A DNA stretch of 6,746 nucleotides from DASWJZ01 sp050728815. Its GTDB lineage: Bacteria > Pseudomonadota > Alphaproteobacteria > Rhizobiales > Afifellaceae. Of this stretch, positions 1 to 5,158 are shown piece after piece; the first letter of the stretch is position 1; each line of letters begins with the position of its first letter. The translations under genes were made by a program, and so were the position numbers. The stretch spans positions 1 through 6,746 of the forward strand of contig JBOHKB010000219.1 of the NCBI GenBank assembly GCA_050728815.1. The letters are read 5' to 3'. Under the pieces are notes generated by a model. That model made no database searches. It worked only from the letters and a program-made list of their open reading frames with translations, and was not told where the DNA came from.

Positions 1-279
1 ATCGGCGGCGGCGCGCGGTCGCGCGGCTGGCTGCAGATCATTGCCGACGCCCTCGACATCGCCATCGACATTCCCGCCGCAGGCGATTTCGGCGCCGCCT
101 TCGGAGCGGCGCGGCTCGGCCTCATCGCCGCCGAGAACGCCGACCCGGCAGAAATCTGCCGCGCCCCGGCGATCCGCGAGACGTTGGCGCCCGTCCGGGC
201 GCGCGTGGACGCGATGCAAACCCGCTTCGAGCGCTACCGCGCGCTCTACCCCGCCCTCAGGGAAGCGCTTTCGCCATGA
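1..279 (+). CDS. xylB: Xylulokinase, C-terminal end (partial, 5' end outside window)
   Basis: These are the last 92 codons of an FGGY-family sugar kinase, read in frame from base 1 to the TGA at 277-279. The fragment opens with IGGGARSRGWLQIIADALDI, the GGGA-x-S-x-x-W-x-Q-x-x-AD signature near the C-terminus of the family's ATP-binding domain. The segment AAGDFGAAFGAARLG matches the following helix of xylulokinases, and the tail (RFERYRALYPALR) resembles the usual xylulokinase ending. The enzyme phosphorylates D-xylulose to xylulose 5-phosphate in the cytoplasm. The substrate is inferred from the neighbour: the stop codon overlaps the xylA start (ATGA, 276-279), so the two genes are co-transcribed and probably translationally coupled. 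FGGY kinases differ in substrate, so the fragment alone would not prove xylulose. The N-terminal catalytic half is not visible. Confidence 0.9.
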   Translation: MGGGARSRGWLQIIADALDIAIDIPAAGDFGAAFGAARLGLIAAENADPAEICRAPAIRETLAPVRARVDAMQTRFERYRALYPALREALSP

Positions 280-1586
280 CCACCGGGTTCTTCGGCGACA
301 CTCGACCGATCCGCTTCGAAGGACCGGAGAGGCGAACTCCCCTCGCCTTCCGCGTCTACGATCCGGACCGCAAGGTGCTCGGCAAGCGGATGGAGGATCA
401 TTTCCGCTTCGCCGTCTGCTACTGGCACTCCTTCACCTGGCCCGGCAACGATCCCTTCGGCGGACAGACGTTTCTCCGCTCCTGGTTCGGCGACAGCATG
501 GAGAAGGCGAAGCTCAAGGCGGACGTCGCCTTCGAGATGTTCGAGCTTCTGGGCGTCCCCTTCTTCACGTTCCATGACCGCGACATCGCGCCGGAGGGCG
601 CGACGCTCGCCGAGTCGAACAGGAATGTGCGCGCGATCGCCGACATTTTTGCGAAGAAGATGGAGAAGGCGAAGGTGCGGCTCCTCTGGGGCACCGCGAA
701 CCTCTTCTCCAACCGCCGTTTCATGGCCGGCGCCGCCACCAACCCCGACCCGGATGTCTTCGTCTATGCCGCGGCGCAGGTAAAGAACGCGCTCGACGTC
801 ACGCACGAGCTAGGCGGCGCGAACTACGTGCTGTGGGGCGGGCGCGAGGGCTACGAAACGCTCTTGAATACCGACATGAAGCGCGAGCTGGCGCAGCTCG
901 GCCGCTTCCTGACGATGGTCGTCGAGCACAAGGAGAAGATCGGCTTCAAAGGCACGATCCTGATCGAGCCGAAGCCGAAGGAGCCTACAAAACACCAGTA
1001 CGATTTCGACGTCGGCACGATCTACGGGATGCTGAAGGCCTACGATCTCGAAAAGCGGGTGAAGATCAACATCGAGCAGAACCACGCGATCCTCGCCGGG
1101 CACACGTTCCAGCACGAGATCCAGCTTGCCGCCGCGCTCGGCATCTTCGGCTCGCTCGATTTGAACCGCGGCGACGACCTTCTGGGATGGGACACCGACC
1201 AGTTCGCGATGAACGTGCCGGACCTGACGCTGATGATGATCGAAATTCTCCGCGCCGGCGGTTTCACCACCGGCGGCATGAATTTCGACGCAAAGATTCG
1301 GCGCCAGTCGATCGAGCCCGACGACCTGCTCCATGCGCATGTCGGCTCGATGGATGCGACCGCCAAGGCGCTGCTCAACGCCGCCGCGATCATCGAGGAC
1401 GGGGCGCTGCAGAAACTCGTCGACGAGCGCTATGCCGGCTGGAACGGCGCGCTCGGGAAGGATATCCTCGCCGGCAAGAAGAGCCTCGACGACTTGGCGA
1501 AACATGTCGCCGACCAGAAGCTCGAACCGCAGCCGAAGAGCGGCAGGCAGGAATACCTGGAGAACCTAATCAATCGACTCTCTTAA
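276..1586 (+). CDS. xylA: Xylose isomerase (class II)
   Basis: A complete 436-residue xylose isomerase, which converts D-xylose to D-xylulose in the cytoplasm. The length fits class II enzymes such as E. coli XylA (about 440 residues). Expected active-site residues are present: FHDRD with His100 (proton transfer in ring opening) and Asp103; VLWGGREGYE at 185-194; the first metal ligand Glu231 in IEPKPKEP with Lys233; Glu267 and His270 in NIEQNHA; and Asp295, Asp306, Asp308 and Asp338 around SLDLNRGDDLLGWDTDQF and MNFDAK. These line up with the E. coli metal-site residues at an offset of one. The ATG overlaps the end of xylB as ATGA. Upstream AGGGAAG is a weak, somewhat distant ribosome-binding site, so coupling to xylB is likely. 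The gene ends at TAA (1584-1586), 31 bp from a convergent small gene. No xylose repressor gene or operator is visible in the window. Confidence 0.98.
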   Translation: MTTGFFGDTRPIRFEGPERRTPLAFRVYDPDRKVLGKRMEDHFRFAVCYWHSFTWPGNDPFGGQTFLRSWFGDSMEKAKLKADVAFEMFELLGVPFFTFHDRDIAPEGATLAESNRNVRAIADIFAKKMEKAKVRLLWGTANLFSNRRFMAGAATNPDPDVFVYAAAQVKNALDVTHELGGANYVLWGGREGYETLLNTDMKRELAQLGRFLTMVVEHKEKIGFKGTILIEPKPKEPTKHQYDFDVGTIYGMLKAYDLEKRVKINIEQNHAILAGHTFQHEIQLAAALGIFGSLDLNRGDDLLGWDTDQFAMNVPDLTLMMIEILRAGGFTTGGMNFDAKIRRQSIEPDDLLHAHVGSMDATAKALLNAAAIIEDGALQKLVDERYAGWNGALGKDILAGKKSLDDLAKHVADQKLEPQPKSGRQEYLENLINRLS

Positions 1587-1617
1587 GCCGCTAAGCCGCG
1601 CACCACGCCGGCCCGCT

Positions 1618-1752
1618 CTATTCTCCGGGCGTGCGTTGCTCGCGCTCCCTCTCCTTGTGGTCCTCCCAGCGGTACCAAAGCAGCGCTGCGCCGCCGAGCG
1701 CGAGGAGCATGAGGGGGATCCCAAACATCACGTAAGCTTCGAGGAAGGTCAT
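1618..1752 (-). CDS. 44-residue single-pass membrane protein, unknown function
   Basis: A 44-codon gene from ATG (1752-1750) to TAG (1620-1618). The protein begins MTFLEAYVMFGIPLMLLALG, has one hydrophobic helix at about residues 6-26, then a short, strongly charged tail (YRWEDHKEREREQR). This suggests one membrane span with the charged tail in the cytoplasm. The start overlaps the stop of the 75-codon gene by ATGA, and a full GGAGGA lies 8 nt upstream, which makes translation very likely despite the small size. I do not recognise the family. The shape recalls small accessory subunits of respiratory or transport complexes (CydX, KdpF, CcoQ), but nothing in the sequence ties it to one. It converges on xylA with 31 bp between stop codons, and I see no clear terminator hairpin there. 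Confidence 0.72.
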   Translation of the reverse strand: MTFLEAYVMFGIPLMLLALGGAALLWYRWEDHKEREREQRTPGE

Positions 1753-1976
1753 TCCTTAAGTCCTCCAAGCAGGCGCCTCGCAATCCAATGTAGGGCGACA
1801 GCGGTGAAAAACCAAATTGTACCCGTTACTGCAAAATAGACGCCGCCGCGCGCGCCCGATATTCCGTAGCTGACCGCCACCAGCGGGGCGATCAGGCCGG
1901 CGGTCATGGTCGCGATAGCCACGCCATTGAGAGCGTTCGCAGTGAGCTTCCGCCGCTCATTGTGAATTAGCGACAT
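1749..1976 (-). CDS. 75-residue two-span membrane protein, conserved-hypothetical type
   Basis: A 75-codon gene with ATG at 1976-1974 and TGA at 1751-1749. The start is set by GAGGAG (1988-1983 on the minus strand), 6 nt upstream. The N-terminus is polar and basic (MSLIHNERRKLTANALNG). Two hydrophobic segments follow, at about residues 18-38 (VAIATMTAGLIAPLVAVSYG) and 46-66 (VYFAVTGTIWFFTAVALHWI), and the tail is basic (ARRLLGGLKE). By the positive-inside rule both ends should face the cytoplasm. From memory, small proteins of this pattern occur in Hyphomicrobiales as uncharacterised membrane proteins, sometimes loosely labelled amino-acid transporter; the label is not supported by its size. 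The gene lies 46 bp after the puuD stop and may be read from the same transcript. It overlaps the 44-codon gene by ATGA, so the two products may act together. Confidence 0.8.
   Translation of the reverse strand: MSLIHNERRKLTANALNGVAIATMTAGLIAPLVAVSYGISGARGGVYFAVTGTIWFFTAVALHWIARRLLGGLKE
1761..1766 (-). promoter_or_regulatory. Shine-Dalgarno GGAGGA of the 44-codon gene
   Basis: On the minus strand GGAGGA lies 8 nt before the ATG at 1752, inside the last codons of the upstream 75-codon gene. It is the main support for calling the 44-codon gene and for its start. Confidence 0.75.
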
Positions 1977-2022
1977 CTTCAGCTCCTCGCAGTTATGAGG
2001 GCGCCGCTTGCTACATTATTTT

Positions 2023-3216
2023 TCATGGTACGCGCGCCCCTCTATCGATCCACGCGCCGAGCATCCGCCGCTCGCGCTCCGTCATGCCCGTCTCGTTGCC
2101 GAGCGGCATGATGTCGGAGAGCACCGTCTGCTTCTTGATCGTTTCCGCGTGCAGTCGGATTTCCTCCGGCGTGTCGAAGGCGACACCCTTCGGCGCTTCG
2201 GTGATTCCGTCGTGGGTCGGCGTCGCGGAATGGCAGGCGACGCAGTGCTTAGCGATGATCGGCTGGACGTCCGTAAAGCCGACATCTCCCAATCCCGCCC
2301 CCTGGTCGGGCCGGTAGGCGGTGACGGCGATGAGCACGATCACCACGACGATCGCCGCGGGGATCGAGGCGACCGCCGTCCAGGTGACGACGCCATGGTT
2401 GGTGACGTTGAAGAAATGCCGGACCAGAGCGCCGGCCACCACGATGCCGAGCGCGATGAAAGGGCTCCACGGATGCCCGAACATCGCCGGATAGTGGCTT
2501 GCGATCATGAAGAAGATGACCGGCAGCGTCAGGTAGTTGTTGTGGAGCGAGCGCTGGCCAGCCTCGCGGCCAAGCGCAGGGTCTGGCTTGCGGCCGGCCA
2601 GGAGGTCCGCCACGACCTTCTTCTGGTTCGGAATGATGACGAGAAAGACGCTCGCCGCCATGATCGTTCCGATCATCGCGCCGACATGGAGGAAAGCCGC
2701 GCGGTCGGAGAAGACGCCGTGGTAGAAGAACGTGAAGGCGGCGATCTCGACGAAGAGCCAGAAGGCGAGCCACCCGGTCTTTTCCCCGAGCGGCGATTTG
2801 ATCATCGCGTTGTAGATGAACCAAGCGGCGGCGAGCGACCCGGCCGAGAGCACGCTCGCCCACGCCGGGCTCAGCGGAACCTTGTCGCGGTCGATCAGAA
2901 AGGCCTCCGCGCCGAAATAGTAGATCACGACGAGGAGCAGGAAGCCGGTGATCCAGGTGAAGTAGGCTTCGTATTTGAACCAGTGCAGCTCGTCCGGAAG
3001 CCGCTCCGGCGCGACCGCATATTTTTCGGCAAGATAGAAACCGCCGCCATGCACCATCCAGGTTTCGCCGGCGATGCCGGGCGCTTGGCCTTCGCGCTTC
3101 TTCAGGTTCGCCTCGAGCCAGATGAAGAAGAACGACGTGCCGATCCAGGCGATGCCGGCCATGATGTGCGCCCAGCGCAGCACGGCGTTCAGCCAGTCGA
3201 GGATCGCAGCGGTCAT
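2023..3216 (-). CDS. puuD: Membrane-bound urate hydroxylase with C-terminal cytochrome c domain (PuuD)
   Basis: A complete 397-residue integral membrane protein. PuuD-type enzymes oxidise urate to 5-hydroxyisourate and pass electrons to their own cytochrome c and then to the respiratory chain, instead of making hydrogen peroxide as soluble uricase does. The N-terminal membrane domain opens with LRWAHIMAGIAWIGTSFFF. About eight hydrophobic spans are visible (roughly 11-32, 83-101, 117-137, 148-168, 172-195, 228-247, 250-268, 278-300), with several conserved-looking His residues (His17, His56, His78, His166, His177, His225). After residue 300 comes a c-type cytochrome domain with heme motif Cys325-Val-Ala-Cys328-His329, and a likely axial Met370 in SDIMPLGNETGMT. 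Length and layout fit the family. The ATG at 3216 is the only sensible start, but the leader is made of the C-rich complement of the heptad repeat and has no Shine-Dalgarno. The xdhB-xdhC-guaD neighbours support the purine role. Confidence 0.93.
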   Translation of the reverse strand: MTAAILDWLNAVLRWAHIMAGIAWIGTSFFFIWLEANLKKREGQAPGIAGETWMVHGGGFYLAEKYAVAPERLPDELHWFKYEAYFTWITGFLLLVVIYYFGAEAFLIDRDKVPLSPAWASVLSAGSLAAAWFIYNAMIKSPLGEKTGWLAFWLFVEIAAFTFFYHGVFSDRAAFLHVGAMIGTIMAASVFLVIIPNQKKVVADLLAGRKPDPALGREAGQRSLHNNYLTLPVIFFMIASHYPAMFGHPWSPFIALGIVVAGALVRHFFNVTNHGVVTWTAVASIPAAIVVVIVLIAVTAYRPDQGAGLGDVGFTDVQPIIAKHCVACHSATPTHDGITEAPKGVAFDTPEEIRLHAETIKKQTVLSDIMPLGNETGMTERERRMLGAWIDRGARVP

Positions 3217-3219
3217 TGG

Positions 3220-3247
3220 GGGATTGGGGATTGGGGACTTGGGATTG
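3220..3247 (+). repeat. Left heptad array, four 7-bp units (GGGATTG type)
   Basis: Four 7-bp units lie in register: GGGATTG (3220-3226), GGGATTG (3227-3233), GGGACTT (3234-3240) and GGGATTG (3241-3247), followed by GAA. With the two extra G at 3218-3219, the plus strand has four G runs of at least three separated by 3-4 nt (3218-3243), a canonical G-quadruplex pattern. The array begins 3 bp from the puuD ATG complement (3214-3216), so it forms the puuD leader. It is the inverted partner of the array at 3668-3709; ggggattggggact at 3226-3239 is a perfect inverted match to 3669-3682. Confidence 0.9.
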
Positions 3248-3250
3248 GAA

Positions 3251-3274
3251 CGCGCTCGACTAGGTGCGTCGCGC
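3251..3274 (-). other. Weak imperfect hairpin just after the four-helix-bundle gene
   Basis: On the minus strand, immediately after the TGA at 3277-3275, GCGCGAC (3274-3268) can pair with GTC-GA-GCGC (3260-3252) around a 7-nt loop, leaving a two-base bulge. No T run follows, since the C-rich heptads come next, so this is not a standard intrinsic terminator. It may be an end structure of the cassette or chance. Confidence 0.22.
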
Positions 3275-3652
3275 TCACGATTCCGAAGAGATTGTCAGGC
3301 GTCGCCGCAGGACATTCAGCTGTCGCCCTAGCCGATCTGCGAGCGCCAGCGCTGAGGCGGCTTCCTCGGCCGGCAACAGGCCGGTGCGAATAGCAAGGAC
3401 GAGGAAAGTCTCGGCCTCGGCGAGAGAGCCACGCGCGATGCTCACGTGCTGCGCGTACTCCTTTCGGCTTCCCCGGGCGTTGCCTTCGGCAATATTTGCG
3501 GGAACTGATGCAGCCGCCCGCAGGATCTGACCGATGAGGCGATATTCCTCTGCCCTGGGCATGAACTTCGTCAACCGGTAGACCTCGGTCGCGAAATCCA
3601 TACCCCTCTGCCAGACTTCCAGATCGCGATGAGAGTTGATTGAAGAGCCCAC
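3275..3652 (-). CDS. Four-helix-bundle protein (23S rRNA intervening-sequence protein / Avd-like family)
   Basis: About 125 residues from a GTG at 3652-3650 to TGA at 3277-3275. Family hallmarks are clear: SHRDLEVWQRGMDFA (7-21), the core LIGQILRAAASVPANIAEG (39-57) and KEYAQHVSIARGSLAEAET (64-82), then an amphipathic C-terminal helix (about 94-119). Four helices fall at about 10-29, 34-55, 61-89 and 94-119. The family (often annotated S23 or four helix bundle protein) includes proteins encoded inside 23S rRNA intervening sequences and the Avd accessory protein of diversity-generating retroelements. It is basic and thought to bind nucleic acid, but its role in free-standing genes is unknown. 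The start is uncertain: the frame stays open into the heptads up to a TTG at 3697. The family normally begins just before SHRDLEVWQ, which favours GTG, with GGAG 12 nt upstream. The gene interrupts a purine operon and is bracketed by inverted heptad arrays. Confidence 0.88.
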   Translation of the reverse strand: MGSSINSHRDLEVWQRGMDFATEVYRLTKFMPRAEEYRLIGQILRAAASVPANIAEGNARGSRKEYAQHVSIARGSLAEAETFLVLAIRTGLLPAEEAASALALADRLGRQLNVLRRRLTISSES

Positions 3653-3667
3653 GCAGGTTGCCCACTC

Positions 3668-3709
3668 CAGTCCCCAATCCCCAGTCTCCAATCCCAAATC
3701 CCAAATCCC
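3668..3709 (-). repeat. Right heptad array, six 7-bp units, inverted relative to the left array
   Basis: Read on the minus strand from 3709 to 3668 the units are GGGATTT, GGGATTT, GGGATTG, GAGACTG, GGGATTG, GGGACTG, all in strict 7-bp register. The first G is also the last base of the guaD stop codon (TAG, 3711-3709). The inner edge (GGGACTGGAG) mirrors that of the left array (GGGATTGGAA), so the two arrays look like the ends of one unit. Because 7 is not a multiple of 3, translation in any frame gives pseudo-peptides such as GDWGLEIG-like runs that should not be taken as protein. Confidence 0.9.
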
Positions 3710-4188
3710 TAATACCGCACCTTATCCGGCTTGGCCTGCCACTCGGCGAACACGGCCTCGGCCTCCGGCATTGCAAGCTTGACGGTAGGGATCACGCGGT
3801 GCTCGGTAGGCTTCGACACCTCGCCATAAATGTGCTCGTCGTCGAAGCCGATCGCCGCCGCGTCCGCGCGCGTATTGGCGAAATAGATGCGGTCGATGCG
3901 CGCCCAGTAGATCGCCGCGAGGCACATCGGACACGGCTCGCAGCTGGTGTAAATCTCGCAGCCCGCAAGCGAGAACGTGCCAAGCTTTTCGCAAGCGGCG
4001 CGGATGGCGGTGACTTCCGCGTGCGCGGTCGGATCGTTCTCCGAGGTCACCTTGTTCCAGCCCTCGGCGATCACCTCGCCGTCCTTGACGATGATCGCGC
4101 CGAATGGTCCTCCCAAACCCTGCCGCATGCGCTCGGCCGAAAGCCGGACCGCATGGCGCATGAATTCGCGGCGCACGTCAGCGTGCAT
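3709..4188 (-). CDS. guaD: Guanine deaminase (cytidine-deaminase fold)
   Basis: A 159-residue zinc hydrolase that deaminates guanine to xanthine in the cytoplasm, feeding the xanthine dehydrogenase encoded upstream. With ATG at 4188 as residue 1, the zinc site is His56-Ala-Glu58 (Glu as proton shuttle) and PCPMC with Cys86 and Cys89. Stretches such as GGPFGAIIVKDGEVIAEG, NDPTAHAEVTAIRAACEKLG, YTSCEPCPMCLAAIYWAR and the GFDDEHIYGE region closely follow Bacillus subtilis GuaD as I recall it, and the length is typical. The C-terminus ends in a Tyr, like that protein, so the gene is intact up to its TAG, whose last base starts the heptad array. An in-frame TTG at 4212 would add 8 residues; ATG at 4188, overlapping xdhC by 11 bp, is more likely, though its ribosome-binding site is poor. 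Coupling to xdhC is inferred. Confidence 0.93.
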   Translation of the reverse strand: MHADVRREFMRHAVRLSAERMRQGLGGPFGAIIVKDGEVIAEGWNKVTSENDPTAHAEVTAIRAACEKLGTFSLAGCEIYTSCEPCPMCLAAIYWARIDRIYFANTRADAAAIGFDDEHIYGEVSKPTEHRVIPTVKLAMPEAEAVFAEWQAKPDKVRY

Positions 4189-5158
4189 GGAGCGCGGCGT
4201 CCGCGATGGCAAGCAGCCCCTTCTCGCGGCGGATCAGGAGATCGGCCGCGACAGAGGCGGCGATCGCCGCCGGCTCCTTGCTGTCGATGCCGGGAAGGCC
4301 GATCGGGCAGGTCAGCCGCTCGAGTTTCTTGGAGGGAACACCGGCCGCGCGGAGCCGCTTCACGAAGCGCGCGCGCTTCGTCTCCGAGCCGATCAGCCCG
4401 AGATACGCGAAGTCGTCGCGCCTGAGCACCGCTTCGCATACCGCTTCGTCGAGTGGATGGCTGTGGGTCATCACGAGGAAGATCGCATCGGCCGGCGCTT
4501 CGTCGACGGCAAGCTCCGGCATTGCGAGGGCGAGCTGCGTCACGCCAGTAAGCGGAGGCTCCGGGAACTGCCCGGCGCGGCCGTCGATCCAGGTGATGGC
4601 GAAGCCGAGGGGACGAAGGGCAGGCACCAGCGCGCCCCCGACATGCCCGGCACCGAACAGCCATAGCGCCTGCGCCGGCGGGTTCACTCGCTCGCGGATT
4701 TCCGCCGTCCGCCCTTCCAACCTCGCAGCGAAGTCCGGCCCCTCACCTCCCAAAACCCAGTCGCGTCTCAGCCCACCGCCAGCGTCGATCCGCAGCGTGC
4801 GGAACACGGGCTCGGGCTCCTCCGCCGATCGCATCAGCTTCTTGAGCCAAGCGAGATTGGCCGGCGCGAACGGTTCGAACGCGAGCGTCACCGATCCGCC
4901 GCAGCACTGGTTGAGCTCCGGCCCTAGCGCGTAGCGTTGGAGATCGGCGCGACCTGAATAAAGCGATTCGCGCGCGCGAAGCATCGCCGTATGCTCCAGC
5001 TCGCCGCCGCCGATCGTGCCGGCAATCGCGTTCTCGAAGACAAGCATCTGTGCCCCGGGCTCGCGCGGGCCGGAGCCTTTCAGCTCCGCGACATGCACCA
5101 GCATCGCCGCTTCGCCGCGCGAAAGCGCTTCCACCGCCGGGTGAAGCCACGCACGCAT
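4178..5158 (-). CDS. xdhC: Xanthine dehydrogenase accessory protein XdhC (molybdenum cofactor insertion)
   Basis: A 326-residue XdhC. In characterised relatives (Rhodobacter capsulatus) it binds molybdenum cofactor, promotes its terminal sulfuration and delivers it to XdhB; it is not part of the final enzyme. The N-terminal XdhC/CoxI domain shows GSGPREPGAQM (28-38), GTIGGGELE (47-55) and NQCCGGSV (83-90), with Cys85-Cys86 in the place expected for cofactor binding. The C-terminal Rossmann domain shows LFGAGHVGGALV (about 167-178), the acidic IDGR strand end (about 191-194), MTHSHPLDEA (220-229), YLGLIGSETKR (about 232-242) and CPIGLPGIDSKEPAAIAASV. The frame is open for 106 codons further upstream, but that part is the xdhB end in another frame. 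The ATG at 5158 overlaps the xdhB stop as TGATG. It overlaps guaD by 11 bp downstream. The product and the order xdhB-xdhC are standard for the family. Confidence 0.96.
   Translation of the reverse strand: MRAWLHPAVEALSRGEAAMLVHVAELKGSGPREPGAQMLVFENAIAGTIGGGELEHTAMLRARESLYSGRADLQRYALGPELNQCCGGSVTLAFEPFAPANLAWLKKLMRSAEEPEPVFRTLRIDAGGGLRRDWVLGGEGPDFAARLEGRTAEIRERVNPPAQALWLFGAGHVGGALVPALRPLGFAITWIDGRAGQFPEPPLTGVTQLALAMPELAVDEAPADAIFLVMTHSHPLDEAVCEAVLRRDDFAYLGLIGSETKRARFVKRLRAAGVPSKKLERLTCPIGLPGIDSKEPAAIAASVAADLLIRREKGLLAIADAALHAR

Larger units (their letters stand above)
3217..3709. mobile_element. Candidate cassette: inverted heptad arrays enclosing a four-helix-bundle gene
   Basis: A compact block of about 490 bp sits between the guaD stop and the puuD start. 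It consists of a heptad array, one four-helix-bundle gene and an inverted heptad array, with almost nothing else. The outer edges resemble each other (ATTGGGGG on the left; ATTAGGG on the right, minus strand), as do the inner ones. I found no target-site duplication and no transposase, so any movement would need help in trans or a different mechanism. The neighbours are otherwise tightly packed purine genes with overlaps, which fits insertion into a pre-existing operon. Calling it mobile is inference; a resident repeat-rich intergenic region that acquired the gene is the alternative. Confidence 0.5.

Noticed and set aside
246..1505. Minus-strand open frames (246-806 and 810-1505) opposite xylA
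   Set aside because: They are antisense shadows of a fully supported xylose isomerase and show no recognisable family, start signal or composition.
1587..1617. Bidirectional terminator between xylA and the 44-codon gene
   Set aside because: Short GCCGC/GCGG pieces are present, but no stable hairpin with a T run could be drawn.
2008..3393. 461-codon open frame on the plus strand opposite puuD
   Set aside because: Its product is a low-complexity run of Arg, Asp, Glu and His with no domain, typical of the antisense of a GC-rich gene, while the opposite strand encodes a clear PuuD with heme motif.
3220..3709. CRISPR array
   Set aside because: The repeats are contiguous 7-bp units with no spacers, and no cas gene is present.
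3275..3709. Diversity-generating retroelement, because the gene resembles Avd
   Set aside because: No reverse transcriptase gene and no template/variable repeat pair are in the window.
3275..3709. Intervening sequence within a 23S rRNA gene
   Set aside because: The flanks are protein-coding purine genes, not rRNA; only the protein family and the bracketing inverted repeats are shared.
3700..3720. Target-site duplication flanking the cassette
   Set aside because: The bases outside the two arrays (CATT on the left, TAAT on the right) do not form a convincing direct repeat.
3213..3776. 187-codon minus-strand frame with GIRDLGFGIGDWGLGTG
   Set aside because: The peptide is translated heptad repeat, and the rest is the four-helix-bundle gene read in the wrong frame.
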